Shown piece by piece: positions 1 to 12,600 of a stretch of 64,000 nucleotides of DNA; positions within the stretch are counted from its first letter, which is position 1, and the number at the start of each line of letters is the position of its first letter. A program made the translations under genes and the position numbers. The stretch is from Antedon mediterranea. Lineage: Eukaryota > Echinodermata > Crinoidea > Comatulida > Antedonidae. Under the pieces are notes generated by a model. It made no database searches and was not told the origin of the DNA. It saw only the letters and a program-made list of their open reading frames with translations. The stretch is taken from the NCBI RefSeq assembly GCF_964355755.1, contig NC_092680.1, forward strand, positions 10,705,001-10,769,000, given 5' to 3'.

Positions 1-1275
1 ATAGCATAATTTTCGAATTTAAAAAAGTGTAAATTTTCGCCATTTTTCGAATAAAAATCTTATGGTCCCCCGAAGGGAAATTTTCGAAAAATGGCCAAAT
101 TTAGACCCTTTTATTTTTTGACATAACTAGTTACTATGGCTCTATAAGATGATGTTAGCACAATATATGTGCATAAATGGCAATATTATAGCATAATTGT
201 TGAATTTCAAAAAGTGGAAATTTTGGCAATTTTACGAAAAAATTCCTATGGTCCCCCGCAACGGAATTTTCGAAAAATTGCCAAATTTCGACCCTTTTGT
301 TTTTTGACATAACTAGTTACGATGGCTCTATAAGATGATTCTAACACAATATATTTGCATAAATGCCAATATAATAGCATAATTATTGATTTTTAAAAAG
401 TGGAAATTTTTGTCATTTTTCGAAAAGAATTCCTAACGCAGGGAAATTTTCGCAAAAATGGCCAAATTTCAAACCTTTTATTTTTTGACATAATTAGTTA
501 CTATGGCTCTATAAGATGATGTTAGCACAATATATTTGCATAAATGGCAATATTATAGCATACTTTTTGAATTTTAAAAAGTAGAAATTTTGGCAATTTT
601 TCGAAAAAATTCCTATGGCAGGGACATTTTCGCAAAAATGGCAAAATTTCAAACCTTTTATTTTTTGACATAACTAGTTACTCTGGCTGTATAAGATGTA
701 TATATTTGCATAAATGGCAATATTATAGCATAATTTTCAAATTAAAAAATGTGTAAATTTTCGCAATTTTTCGAATAAAAATCTTATGGTCCCCCGCAGG
801 GAAATTTTCACAAAAATGGCAAAATTTCAAACCTTTTATTTTTTGACATAACTAGTTACTATGGCTCTATAAAATAATGTTAGCACAATATATGTGCATA
901 AATGGCAATATTATAGCATACTTTTTTAATTTCAAAAAGTGGAAATTTTGGCCATTTTTCGAAAAAATTCCAATGGTCCCCCGCAGCGAAATTTTCGAAA
1001 GATTGCCAAATTTCGACCCTTTTATTTTTTTACATAACTAGTTACAATGGCTCTATAAGATGATTCTAACACAATATATTTGCATAAATGCCAATATAAT
1101 AGCATAATTATTGAATTTTAAAAGGTGGAAATTTTTGCCATTTTTCGAAAAAATTCCTATGTTCCCCCGCAGGGAAATTTTCGCAAAAATGGCCAAATTT
1201 CAAACCTTTTATTTTTTGACATAACTAGTTATTCTGGCTCTATAAGATGATTCTAACACAATATATTTGCATAAA
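1..1275 (+). repeat. Family A satellite array (~186-bp unit), forward
   Basis: Tandem units of about 186 bp, each marked by CATAACTAGTTAC, then GGCTCTATAAGATGAT, then an AT-rich stretch around TGGTCCCCCGCAG. The array is already running at base 1, so it extends to the left of the window. Bases 1 to about 300 closely match those from 18111, so this is the same satellite as the 17708 array. No coding capacity is visible. It ends at a junction with family B (GCATAAATAAAGTTTC) that recurs near 24537 and 45877. Confidence 0.9.
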
Positions 1276-4012
1276 TAAAGTTTCATCGAAATGCACAAAT
1301 TGGTATAAGACGTTTCCAAATGCGATTTGAAGCTATTCTAAGCACTTTTGGGTTTTTATGTTAACAAGTTTATTAAAAAATGAACAAAATGGTTTAAAAC
1401 GTCTCCAAATGCGATTTGAAGCTATTCTAAGCACGTTGGTGTTTTTATGTTAACAAGTTTTTCCAATTTTGTGAATTTTGAAAAAAACTTGTTAACATAA
1501 AAACACCAAAGTGCTAAGAATAGCTTCAAATCGCATTTGAGGACGTTTTAGATCATTTTGTGCATTTCAATGAAACTTGGTTACACAAAACATCAAAGTG
1601 CTTAAAATCACATTAGAAATCGTTTTAGACCATTTTGAGCATTTCAATAAAACTTTTCACACAAAAACATCAAAGAGCACAAAATAGCCTAATATGGTAT
1701 TTAAAAACGTTTTAGACCATTTTGAGTATTTCGACAATACTTTTTCACACAAAACATCAAAGTGTACAGAATAGCTTCAAATCGCATTTGGAGACGTTTT
1801 AGACCATTTTGTGATTTTCGAAAAAACTTGTTAACATAAAAACACCAAAGTGCTAAGAATAGCTGCTTCAAATCGCATTTGGAAACGTTTTAGATCATTT
1901 TGTGCATTTCAATTTAACTTGTTTACACAAAAACATCAAAGTGCTTAAAATCACATTAGAAACCGTTTTAGAACATTTTGAGCATTTCGAAAAAAACATC
2001 AAAGACCATAAAATAGCTTAATATCGTATTTTAAAACGTTTTAGACCATTTTGAGCATTTCGACAAAACTTTTTCACAAAAAACATGAAAGTGTACAGAA
2101 TAGCTTCAAATCGCATTTGGAGACGTTTTAGACCATTTTGTGCATTTCGATGAAACAAAAACATGAAAGTGCTTAAAATCACATTAGAAACCGTTTTAGA
2201 CCATTTTGAGCATTTCAATAAAACTTTTCACACAAAAACATCAAAGAGCACAAAATAGTTTAATATCGTATTTAAAAACGTTTTAGACCATTTTGAGTAT
2301 TTCGAAAATACTTTTTCACACAAAACACCAAAGTGTACAGAATAGCTTCAAATCGCATTTGGAGACGATTTAGACCATTTTGTGATTTTCGAAAAAACTT
2401 GTTAACATAAAAACACCAAAGTGCTAAGAATAGCTGCTTCAAATCGCATTTGGAAACGTTTTAGATCATTTTGTGCATTTCAATGAAACTTGGTTACACA
2501 AAAACATCAAATTGCTTAAAATCACATTAGAAACCGTTTTAGACCATTTTGAGCATTTCGAAAAAACTTTTCATACAAAAACATCAAAGAGCATAAAATA
2601 GCTTAATATCGTATTTGAAAAACGTTTTAGACCATTTTGAGCATTTCGACAAACTTTTTCACACAAAACATGAAAGTGTACAGAATAGCTTCAAATCGCA
2701 TTTGGAGACGTTTTAGACCATTTTGTGATTTTCGAAAAAACTTGTTAACATAAAAACACCAAAGTGCAAATCGCATTACGAGACGTTTTAGATCATTTTG
2801 TGATTTCCGAATAAAATTGTTAACATAAAAGCACCAAAGTGCTAAGAATAGCTTCAAATCGCATTTGGAGACGTTTTTGACCATTTTGTGATTTTCGAAA
2901 AAACTTGTTAACATAAAAACACCAAAGTGCTAAGAATAGCTTCAAATCGCATTTGGAGACGTTTTAGACCATTTTCTGATTTTCGAGAAAACTTGTTAAC
3001 ATAAAAACTCCAAAGTGCTTAGAATAGTTTCAAATCGCATTTGGAGACGTTTTAGACTATTTTGTGATTTTCGAAAAAACTTAACATAAAAACACCAAAG
3101 TGATTAGAATAGCTTCAAATCGCATTTGGAGACGTTTTAGTCCATTTTGTTCATTTCGATGAAACTTGGTTTCTTAGCTCTTTGGTGTTTTTATGTTAAC
3201 AAGTTTTTTTGAAAATCACAAAATGCTCTAAAAACGTCTCCAAATGCGATTTGAAGCTATTCTTAGCCCTTTGGTGTTTTTATGTTAACAACTTTTTTTG
3301 AAAATCACAAAATGGTCTAAAACGTCTCCAAATGCAATTTGAAGCTATTCTGTACATTTTGATGTTTTGTGTGAAAAAGTTTTGTCAAAATGCTCAAAAT
3401 GGTCTAAAATGTTTTTAAATACGATATTAAGCTATTTTGTGCTCTTTGTTGTTTTTGTGTGAAAAGTTTTATCGAAATGCTCAAAATGGTCTAAGACGGT
3501 TTCTAATGTGATTTTAAGCACTTTCATGTTTTTGTGTAACCAATTTTTTTCGAAAATCACAAAATGGTCTAAAACGTCTCCAAATGCGATTTGAAGCTAT
3601 TCTGTACACTTTGATGTTTTATGGGAAAAAGTTTTGTCGAAATGCTCAAAATGGTCTAAAACGTTTTCAAATACGATATTAAGCTATTTTGTGCTCTTTG
3701 ATGTTTTTGTGTGAACAGTTTTATCGAAATGCTCAAAATGGTCTAAAACGGTTTCTAATTTGATTTTAAGCACTTTGATGTTTTCGTGTAACCAAGTTTC
3801 ATCGAAATGCACAAAATGGTCTAAAACGTCTCCAAATGCGATTTGAAGCTATTCTAAGCACTTTTGTGTTTTTGTGTTAACAAGTTTTTTCGAAAATCAC
3901 AAAATTGTCTAAAACGTCTCCAAATGCGATTTGAAGCTTTTTTGTACACTTTGATGTTTTGTGTGAAAAAGTTTTGTCGAAATGCTCAAAATGGTCTTAA
4001 ACGTTTTTAAAT
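1276..4012. repeat. Family B satellite array (~87-bp unit) with orientation switches
   Basis: Tandem units of about 85-90 bp containing AAATGCGATTTGAAGCTATT and TGGTCTAAAACGT, or their complements. The first ~190 bp run forward, about 1483-3170 run in reverse, and 3171-4012 run forward again. The array therefore contains one head-to-head and one tail-to-tail switch. It abuts a LINE remnant at its right end. Short open frames on either strand reflect satellite periodicity and are not genes. Confidence 0.9.
1438..1507. repeat. Foldback centre of the family B array
   Basis: A perfect inverted repeat with 25-base arms (1438-1462 and 1483-1507), containing TATGTTAACAAG and its complement around a ~20-base loop. 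Family B units diverge in opposite directions from this point, so the palindrome continues outward with mismatches. Near-identical centres occur at 24699-24768 and 46039-46107. Confidence 0.9.
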
Positions 4013-4984
4013 CTCTCATCCTCGTATAAGGAAATTATTGATAGGAATGCTGTATTAGAGGAACAAGTCAAGACGTTACAGGTTCTAGTAAGTGAACAGG
4101 ATTTCAAACAACCAAGATGTTCAGCAAAGAGATCAGTTGTAAAATCAAATACTCAAACATCTATTAATTTGAATAACCCTTGCCTCAGTATCACTAGGAG
4201 GGAAGAAGGCAAAGTCTGTGAAGAAAATTTGCAAAATATTACTTATAATAATGTATCACCTAAGCCTACAAAGAAAGCCGAACAAATTACAGCAAAACAA
4301 CTTCCAGCTAAACAAATTCCAGCTAAACAAATTCCAGTTAAACAGATTCCAGCCAAACAAATTCCAGCTAATCAACAAAGAAATCTAATAATAGGTGACT
4401 CTATGCTGAAGCATATTAAGACAAATGGTCTATGTGAAACATCTGTGAGAACATTAAGAGGAGCAACTGTGGAACAAGTTAACTATACATTATGTGAGAT
4501 CGATCTGACCAATGTAGAAAATTTTGTCATTCATGCTGGAACAAATGACTGTTGCGATATCAACTTTGACTTGGATAGGCTAAAGAACGACTACACTGAT
4601 ATGATATCAAGGCTTAAAATGAAGATAACAGGCGAGGTTTTCATCTCAGCGATTTGCCCGAGACTTGATGATCTTTCATTAAACAGACGCGTATTTGACG
4701 TAAATGAAATGCTCAAATATTCTTTCGGTAACATTGTTATGGATCACAGCCGAGCTTTCACTACACGATATGGAGTGGATTCATCAAAGTTTACAAGTCA
4801 TGGTTTACATCTTAACTTGAGGGGTACATCAGCCTTGGTTAAGAGTATTAATAATGTACTGTCAATAATATCACCAAAGAAAAATAGAAGAACTGGAAGC
4901 ACGCACACTAGAGATCATCAAAGCATGCCTGTAGCAAATTGTCATTTCTGTTTTTTGCAGACATGGAAAAGCAGTTGTGTGTAG
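4013..4984 (+). pseudogene. LINE ORF1 fragment, SGNH/GDSL esterase-like
   Basis: The frame is open from about 4013 with no start codon, so the N-terminus is lost and this is a fragment of an ORF1 protein. It begins with a short coiled-coil-like stretch (LEEQVKTLQVLVSEQ). A lysine/glutamine/proline repeat built on AKQIP follows at about 4297-4374. The esterase fold comes next: block I NLIIGDSML (Ser nucleophile), block III HAGTND (Asn), and block V as SHGLHLN. Active relatives usually have Asp before GLHLN; here it is Ser, so the Asp of the catalytic dyad appears lost. In CR1/L2 elements such proteins bind element RNA and membranes or lipids. The cysteine-containing tail after about 4930 is not recognised. 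Confidence 0.75.
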
Positions 4985-5061
4985 GACATAAAGCGAAATT
5001 TTGCCAAGTTGAACACTGAAAAAATGGCAAAGTAGATGAAGCCGTAATAAATGTAGCTAAG

Positions 5062-6083
5062 ATGAAGAGTGCTGATGATAATGACATAACATTAAATGAA
5101 ATTTATATAAACAATGATTCTAGTAATAATAGCAGTAATATAGTAAATTCAGGTAACACAAAATCAAGTAAAATGTTAAGTTTATTCTATTTTAATATAA
5201 GAAGTATGAAAAACAAATTATTAGATTTCAATGTTAGATTTTCTTCTTCGTCTCATGACGTCATTGCTATATCAGAGACATGGCCCGATAGCACAGTATA
5301 TGATAGTCAGCTTTTAAACAATGATTATACCATTTTTAGAAAGGATAGAAATTCTCATGGAGGGGGGGGGTTTAATTGCTTGTAAAACATGTTTAAATCC
5401 ATCTTTATGCACAGATCTCAATGTTGATACACTTGAACTGATTTGGATAGAATGTCATTGTAATATAGGTAAAATTTTATTAGGAGTGTTTTATAGGCCG
5501 CCTTCTTCAAATGTTCAATATTTAAATTCCTTTATTGATAATATAGATAAAGTTCAAGCAAAAGTTGTTGATTACAAACAGGTATTACTCATAGGCGACT
5601 TTAATATTCATGTTGATTGGAATTGTTTGAATGTGAACAATGGTTTATCCGCCCAAGCAAGAAGCTTGGTAGAAGGAACAATGGCAACTGGACTAGTGCA
5701 AATAATAGACCAGCCTTCTTATGTAACACGAAATGGGGATGGGCACTTTTTGGACTTGGCTTTTGTTAGTAATCCACTTTTAATTGATAAATGTCAAATT
5801 ATTAACAATTTTGACTCATGTGATCATGAGGCAATTGAGATATGTCTAAGGATATCAAAACAACGTGACAAAGTTATAACAAAAACTGTATATGTACTAA
5901 AAAATGCAGATTAGCAGAAAAGCATATTAATTAATTTTAATTGGGAAAATTGTTTTATGTTTGAAAATATGAATCTGTGCCTATTAAGAAAAGAAATAAA
6001 ACTAAATTATTTCCATGGATTACTACAGAAATTAAGAAACTTTGTACAAAGAAAAGAAAATTATATAGGAAGGCTAAGATTTC
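5062..6083 (+). pseudogene. LINE ORF2 fragment, AP-type endonuclease, frameshifted
   Basis: This is the N-terminal part of a LINE ORF2. An exonuclease-endonuclease-phosphatase domain is recognisable from FNIRSMKNK (metal-binding Asn), SETWPDS (catalytic Glu), VFYRPPSS, LLIGDFNIHVDWN (Asp/Asn active site) and SCDHEAI near its end. Two frames carry it, 5062-5385 and 5321-5914. They must be joined across a run of nine G at about 5362-5370, so there is a frameshift in the homopolymer. After the stop near 5912 a third frame shows the linker PWITTEIKKLC ending in LYRKAK, usual upstream of the reverse transcriptase, before the element is cut at 6083. It is non-functional here. The endonuclease would nick target DNA for target-primed reverse transcription. 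Confidence 0.8.
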
Positions 6084-8068
6084 TTTTTCTTTTTTTTTTT
6101 TTGAAAATAAATATTGTTTTTGAAAGTGAAATATTGTTATAGTTGTAAATGTCAGGCCTAAACAAGTGGACCTTTTTTAAAATCAGAAACAAAGTTGCAT
6201 GACATTATTTTTCATTGATTGATCATTTATTTCATATAAATAGACTATTATCAGCTCTTCACTCAACTACTGGGTTGTGGCGTAACCGGTAATGCTCAGG
6301 TTTGAGTTCTCTCAGTAGTGGGTTCGAATCTCTAGGAATATTTTTTCTTTTTTTTTTAATTGAAAATAAATATGGTTTTTGATAGTGAGATATTTTATTT
6401 TTATGGTTGTAAATGTCATGCCTAACCAAGTCGACCTTTTTAAAAGTCAGAAATGAAGTTGCATAGCATTATTTTTCATTGATTGATTTATCCATTCATA
6501 TAAATAGACTATTATCAGCTCTTCAGTCATCTACTGGTTTGTGGCGTAATTGGTAATGCTCAGGTTTGAGTGCTCTCAGCAGTGGGTTCGAACCTATACG
6601 GGTATTTTTTTCTTTTTTTTTTAATTGAAAATAAATATTGTTTTTGAAAGTGAGATATTTTTATGGTTGTAAATGTCATGCCTAACCAAGTGGACCTTTT
6701 TTAAAATCAGAAACAAAGTTGCATAACATCATTTTACATTGATTGATCATTCATTTCATATAAATAGACTATTATGATCTCTTCAGGCATCTACTGGTTT
6801 GTGGCGTAACCGGTAATGCTCATGTTTGAGATCTCTCAGTAGTGGGTTTGAACCTCTTGGGATATTTTTTTGTTTTTTTTTTAATTGAAAATAAATATTG
6901 TTTTTGAAAGTGAGATATTTTGAGGGTTGTAAATGCATGGCATAAAGAAAAGGACCTTTTTTAAAATCAGAAACAAAGTTGCATAACATCATTTTACATT
7001 GATTAATTATTTATTTCATATAAATAGAGTATTATTAGCTCTTCAGTCATCTACTGGTTTGTGGCGTAGCGTGTAGTGCTCAAGTTTGAGTGCTCGCAGT
7101 AGTGGGTTCGCACCTCTAAGGAAATTTTTATTTATTTTTTTTTTTAAATTGAAAAAAAATATTGTTTTTGAAAGTGAGATATTTTGAGGGTTGTAAATGT
7201 CAGGCCTAAAGAAGTGGACCTTTTTTAAAATCAGAAACAAAGTTGCATGGCATTATTTTTCATTGATTGATCATTAATTTCATATTATCAGCTCTTCAGT
7301 CATCTACTGGTTTGTGGCGTAACGGGTAATACCCAGGTTCGAGTGCTCTCAGTAGCGGGTTCCAACCTCTAGGGATATTGCTTTTTTTTTCTTATTGAAA
7401 ATAAATATTTTTTTTGGAAAATGAGATATTTTGAGGGTTGTAAATGTCAGGCCTAAACAAACGGATCTTTTTTTCAATCAGAAACAAAGTTGCATGGCAT
7501 TATTTTTCATTGATTGATCATTTCATATAAATAGACTATTATCAGCCCTTCAGTCATCTACTGGTTTGTGGCGTAACGGGTAATACTCAGGTCTGAGTGC
7601 TCTCAGTAGTGGGTTCTAACCTCTAGGGATATGTCTTTTTTCTTTTTTTTTTAATTGAAAATAAATATTGTTTTTGATAGTGAGATATTTTTATGGTTGT
7701 AAATGTCATGCCTAATCAAGTCGACCTTTTTAAAAATCAGAAATAAAGTTGCATAGCATTATTTTTCATTGATTGATCATCCATTCATATAAATAGACTA
7801 TTATCAGCTCTTCAGTCATCTACTGGTTTGTGGCGTAACGGGTAATGCTCAGGTTTGAGTGCTCCCAGTAGTGCGTCGAACCTCTAGGGATATTTTTTTT
7901 CTTTTTTTTTAAATTGAAAATAAATATGGTTTTTGAAAGTGTGATATTTTGAGGGTTGTAAATGTCAGGCCTAAACAAGTGGACATTTTTTCAATCAGAA
8001 ACAAAGTTGCATGGCATTATTTTTCATTGATTGATCATTCATTTCATATAAATAGACTATTATGAGCT

Positions 8069-9156
8069 CGGCCGTTCCAAGGCAAAACAACGTAACTACA
8101 AAATGTTGCTTTTCGAGAAAAATTGAATTGAAGTTTGAGTGTTTGCATTTCAACAACAAATTATCGTAATGATGTGAAATTTTGCATGAGTATATATAAA
8201 TAATAATTATTATTAAATACAAAATGTTAAATAATTTAAACAATTTGATCAAAAGTTATTACCACTTTTAACAGATACGTTGTTTTGCCTTAGAAATGAC
8301 GTGCATAGAATGAAAGTCATTTCTGAGGCAAAACAACGTAACTGCGATATTCTGTGGCAAAACAACGTAACTGTGATCATTCCATGGCAAAACAACGTAA
8401 CTGTGATGATTTTAAAAACAATGGATTGAAACTCTTTTTGAACAAAAGGGAAGGCTGCGATCATCTATGATGGCTAGGAACTAGGTTGGCTTAACAAAGA
8501 GTGCATTTGAAGCTAGGCTTAGCCATTTGCATCTACTATTTATGATATAGACTTATTACATTATTATGTTATAGCCTACCTACTAGCCTGCTACTACAAG
8601 GCCTACGTACAAAAATGCAAAGACGGCCGTCCGACTAGGCTAGGCATAGCCTAGTTTCAATGACAATACTGGTGTACTAGGCTAGATTAGGTAGGTCTGT
8701 AAAAATAATAGCCTAGCCTAGTTTCAAGCTTGCCTGAACTTTTTCGTAAATATAGTTAATTCTTAGAATAAATTTTAATACATTAAATTAGTTGTCTAGC
8801 GTAATAAGCCTAATATTGTTTAATATATCTTTTACTTTTAGTTAAGATCGTTGCTATGCCTATCGTCATGCATCAGTGGCTTCTGTCTCAAAATTACGTA
8901 ACTTAGCTGATTGTGAGAATTTGAAGCGAAAATCGTAGACATTTCCGTGGCAGATCTGGTAGATACGTTGTTTTGCCTTGGAAAATACCAGAATTATTTG
9001 TTTTTTGCTTAAAGATACGTGGTACTATCTCTAAAATTAATGATCTCTGAAACCTGAAATTTTTACAGGTTGTTCATAAATTTGTAATAATTCCCCAAAT
9101 GTAAAATCTCAAAATTGATAAAAATGCGAGTTACGTGGTAGGCATTGGAACGGCCG
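8069..9156 (+). mobile_element. Non-autonomous DNA transposon (~1.09 kb) with CGGCCGTTCCAA ends
   Basis: It has terminal inverted repeats: CGGCCGTTCCAAGGC at the left, and the complement of CGGCCGTTCCAATGC at the right. It is flanked by AGCT on both sides. Uninterrupted family C units read TATGAGCTCTTCAG at this site, which supports insertion with a short (~4-bp) duplication; the palindrome GAGCTC makes the exact edge ambiguous. No transposase is visible. The motif GGCAAAACAACGTA occurs six times inside in both orientations (near 8081, 8277, 8326, 8354, 8384 and 8967). The middle (about 8510-8720) is rich in TAGGCCTA/GCCTAG. The superfamily is not assigned. A mirror copy starts at 63493. Confidence 0.8.
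8277..8339. repeat. 24-base hairpin inside the DNA transposon
   Basis: Arms at 8277-8300 and 8316-8339 are complementary with one mismatch and enclose a 15-base loop. Each arm contains the GGCAAAACAACGT motif in opposite orientation. This could be a paired internal transposase-binding site or the scar of a nested foldback insertion. Confidence 0.75.
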
Positions 9157-9691
9157 AGCTCTTCAGTCATCTATTGGTTTGTGGCGTAATGGGTAATGCT
9201 CAGGTTTGAGTGCTCTCAGCAGTGGGTTCGAACCTATACGGGTATTTTTTTTCTTTTTTTTTATTGAAAATAAATATTGTTTTTGAAAGTGAGATATTTT
9301 GAGGGTTGCAACTGTCAAGCCTAAACAAGTGAACCTTTTTTAAAGTCAGAAAGAAAGTTGCATGGCATTATTTTTCATTGATTGATCATCTATTTCATAT
9401 AAATAGACTATTATCAGCTCTTCAGACATCTACTGGTTTGCCGCGTAACTGGTAATCCTCAGGTTTGAGTGATTTCAATAGTGGGTTTGAACTTCCAGGG
9501 ATATTTTTTTTCTTTTTTTTTTTATTCGAAAATAAATATTGTTTTTGAATGTGAAATATTGTTAAAGTTGTAAATGTCAGGCCTGAACAAGTGGACCTTT
9601 TTTAAAATCAGAAACAAAGTTGCATAACATTTTTTGTCATTGATTGATCATTCATTTCATATAAATAGACTATTATCAGCTCTTCACTCAT

Positions 9692-12600
9692 CTACTGGGT
9701 TGTTGCGTAACCGGTAATGCTCAGGTTTGAGTTCTCTCAGTAGTGGGTTCGAATCTCTAGGAATATTTTTTCTTTTTTTTTTAATTGAAAATAAATATTG
9801 TTTTTGATAGTGAGATATTTTTATGGTTGTAAATGTCATGCCTAACCAAGTCGACCTTTTTAAAAATCAGAAATGAAGTTGCATCGCATTATTTTTCATT
9901 GATTGATCATCCATTCATATAAATAGACTATTATCAGCTGTTCAGTCATCTACTGGTTTGTGGCGTAACGGGTAATGCTCAGGTTTGAGTGCTCTCAGCA
10001 GTGTGTTCGAACCTATATGGGTTTTTTTTTTCTTTTTTTTTTCATTGAAAATAAATATTGTTTTTGAAAGTGAGATATTGTTATGGTTGTAAATGTCAGG
10101 CCTAAACAAGTGGACCTTTTTTAAAATCAGAAACAAAGTTGCATAATATTATTTTTCATTGATTGATCATTCATTTCATATAAATAGACTATTATCAGCT
10201 CTTCAGTCATCTACTGGTTTGTGGCGTAACGGGTAATGCTCAGGTTTGAGTGCTCTCAGCAGTGGGTTCGAACCTATATGGGTATTTTTTTTCTTTTTTT
10301 TTTTAAATTGAAAATAAATATTGTTTTTGAAAGTGAGATATTTTGAGGGTTGTAAATGTCATGCCTAACAAAGTGGACCTTTTTTAAAATTAGAAACAAA
10401 GTTGCATAACATCATTTTACATTGATTGATCATTCATTTCATATAAATAGACTATTATGATCTCTTCAGGCATCTACTGGTTTGTGGCGTAACGGGTAAT
10501 ACTCAGGTCTGAGTGCTCTCAGTAGTGTGTTCGCACCTCTAAGGATATTTTTATTTATTTTTTTTTTAAATTGAAAATAAATATTGTTTATCAGAAACAA
10601 AGTTGCATAAGATTATTTTTCATTGATTGATCATCCATTCATATAAATAGACTATTATCAGCTCTTTAGTCATCTACTGGTTTGTGGCGTAGCGGGTAAT
10701 GCTCAAGTTTGAGTGCTCGCAGTAGTGTGTTCGCACCTCTAAGGATATTTTTATTTATTTTTTTTTTAAATTGAAAATAAATATTGTTTTTGAAAGTGAG
10801 ATATTTTGAGGGTTGTAAATGTCAGGCCTAAACAAGTGGACCTTTTTTAAAATCAGAAAGAAAGTTGCATGGCATTATTTTTTCATTGATTGATCATTCA
10901 TTTCATATAAATAGACTATTATCAGCTCCTCAGTCATCTATTGGTTTGTGGCGTAACGGGTAATACTCAGGTCTGAGTGCTCTCGGTAGTGGGTTCTAAC
11001 CTCTAGGGATATTTCTTTTTTCTTTTTTTTTTAATTGAAAATAAATATTTTTTTTGAAAATGAGATATTTTGAGAGTTATAAATGTCAGGCCTAAAGAAG
11101 TGGACCTTTTTTAAAATCAGAAACAAAGTTGCATGGCATTATTTTTCATTGATTGATCATTAATTTCATATTATCAGCTCTTCAGTCATCTACTGGTTTG
11201 AAGCGTAACGGGTAATACCCAGGTTCGAGTGCTCTCAGTAGCGGGTTCCAACCTCTAGGGATATTGCTTTTTTTTTAAATTGAAAATAAATTTTCTTTTT
11301 GATAGTGAGATATTTTTATGGTTGTAAATGTCATGCCTAACCAAGTTGAAAATAAATATTGTTTTTGAAAGTGAAATATTGTTATAGTTGTAAATGTCAG
11401 GCCTAAACAAGTGGACCTTTTTTAAAATCAGAAACAAAGTAGACTATTATCAGCTCTTCACTCATCTACTGGGTTGTGGCGTAACCGGTAATGCTCAGGG
11501 GTGAGTTCTCTCAGTAGTGGGTTCGAATCTCTAGGAATATTTTTTCTTTTTTTTTTAATTGAAAATAAATATTGTTTTTGATAGTGAGATATTTTTATGG
11601 TTGTAAATGTCATGCCTAACCAAGTCGACCTTTTTAAAAATCAAAAATGAAGTTGCATCGCATTATTTTTCATTGATTGATCATCCATTCATATAAATAG
11701 ACTATTATCAGCTGTTCAGTCATCTACTGGATTGTGGCGTAACGGGTAATGCTCAGGTTTGAGTGCTCTCAGCAGTGTGTTCGAACCTATATAGGTTTTT
11801 TTTTTCTTTTTTTTTTCATTGAAAATAAATATAGTTTTTGAAAGTGAGATATTGTTATGGTTGTAAATGTCAGGCCTAAACAAGTGGACCTTTTTTAAAA
11901 TCAGAAACAAAGTTGCATAATATTATTTTTCATTGATTGATCATTCATTTCATATAAATAGACTATTATCAGCTCTTCAGTCATCGACTGGTTTGTGGCG
12001 TAACGGGTAATGCTCAGGTTTGGGTGCTCTCAGCAGTGGGTTCGAACCTATATGGGTATTTTTTTTCTTTTTTTTTTAAATTGAAAATAAATATTGTTTT
12101 TGAAAGTGAGATATTTTGAGGGTTGTAAATGTCATGCCTAACCAAGTGGACCTTTTTTAAAATCAGAAACAAAGTTGCATAACATCATTTTACATTGATT
12201 GATCATTCATTTCATATAAATAGACTATTATGATCTCTTCAGGCATCTACTGGTTTGTGGCGTAACGGGTAATGCTCAGGTTTGAGTGCTCTCAGCAGTG
12301 GGTTCGAACCTATATGGGTATTTTTTTTCTTTTTTTTTTAAATTGAAAATAAATATTGTTTTTGAAAGTGAGATATTTTGAGGGTTGTAAATGTCATGCC
12401 TAACCAAGTGGACCTTTTTTAAAATCAGAAACAAAGTTGCATAACATCATTTTACATTGATTGATCATTCATTTCATATAAATAGACTATTATGATCTCT
12501 TCAGGCATCTACTGGTTTGTGGCGTAACGGGTAATACTCAGGTCTGAGTGCTCTCAGTAGTGTGTTCGCACCTCTAAGGATATTTTTATTTATTTTTTTT

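Larger units (their letters stand above)
4013..6083 (+). mobile_element. CR1/L2-like LINE remnant
   Basis: A truncated non-LTR retrotransposon holding the end of ORF1 (SGNH/GDSL esterase-like), a ~77-bp gap, and the start of ORF2 (apurinic-type endonuclease plus linker). The esterase ORF1 is typical of the CR1/L2 group, which supports the clade. Both ends are broken. The left end abuts satellite B without an ORF1 start. The right end fuses into the middle of a family C unit, so the reverse transcriptase domain and 3' end are missing. No target-site duplication is visible. Confidence 0.8.

Noticed and set aside
2018-2914. Short open frames within family B (NAQNGLKRLQMRF and similar)
   Set aside because: They repeat with the ~87-bp unit, have no start context or conserved ends and change frame between units. 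They are satellite readings.
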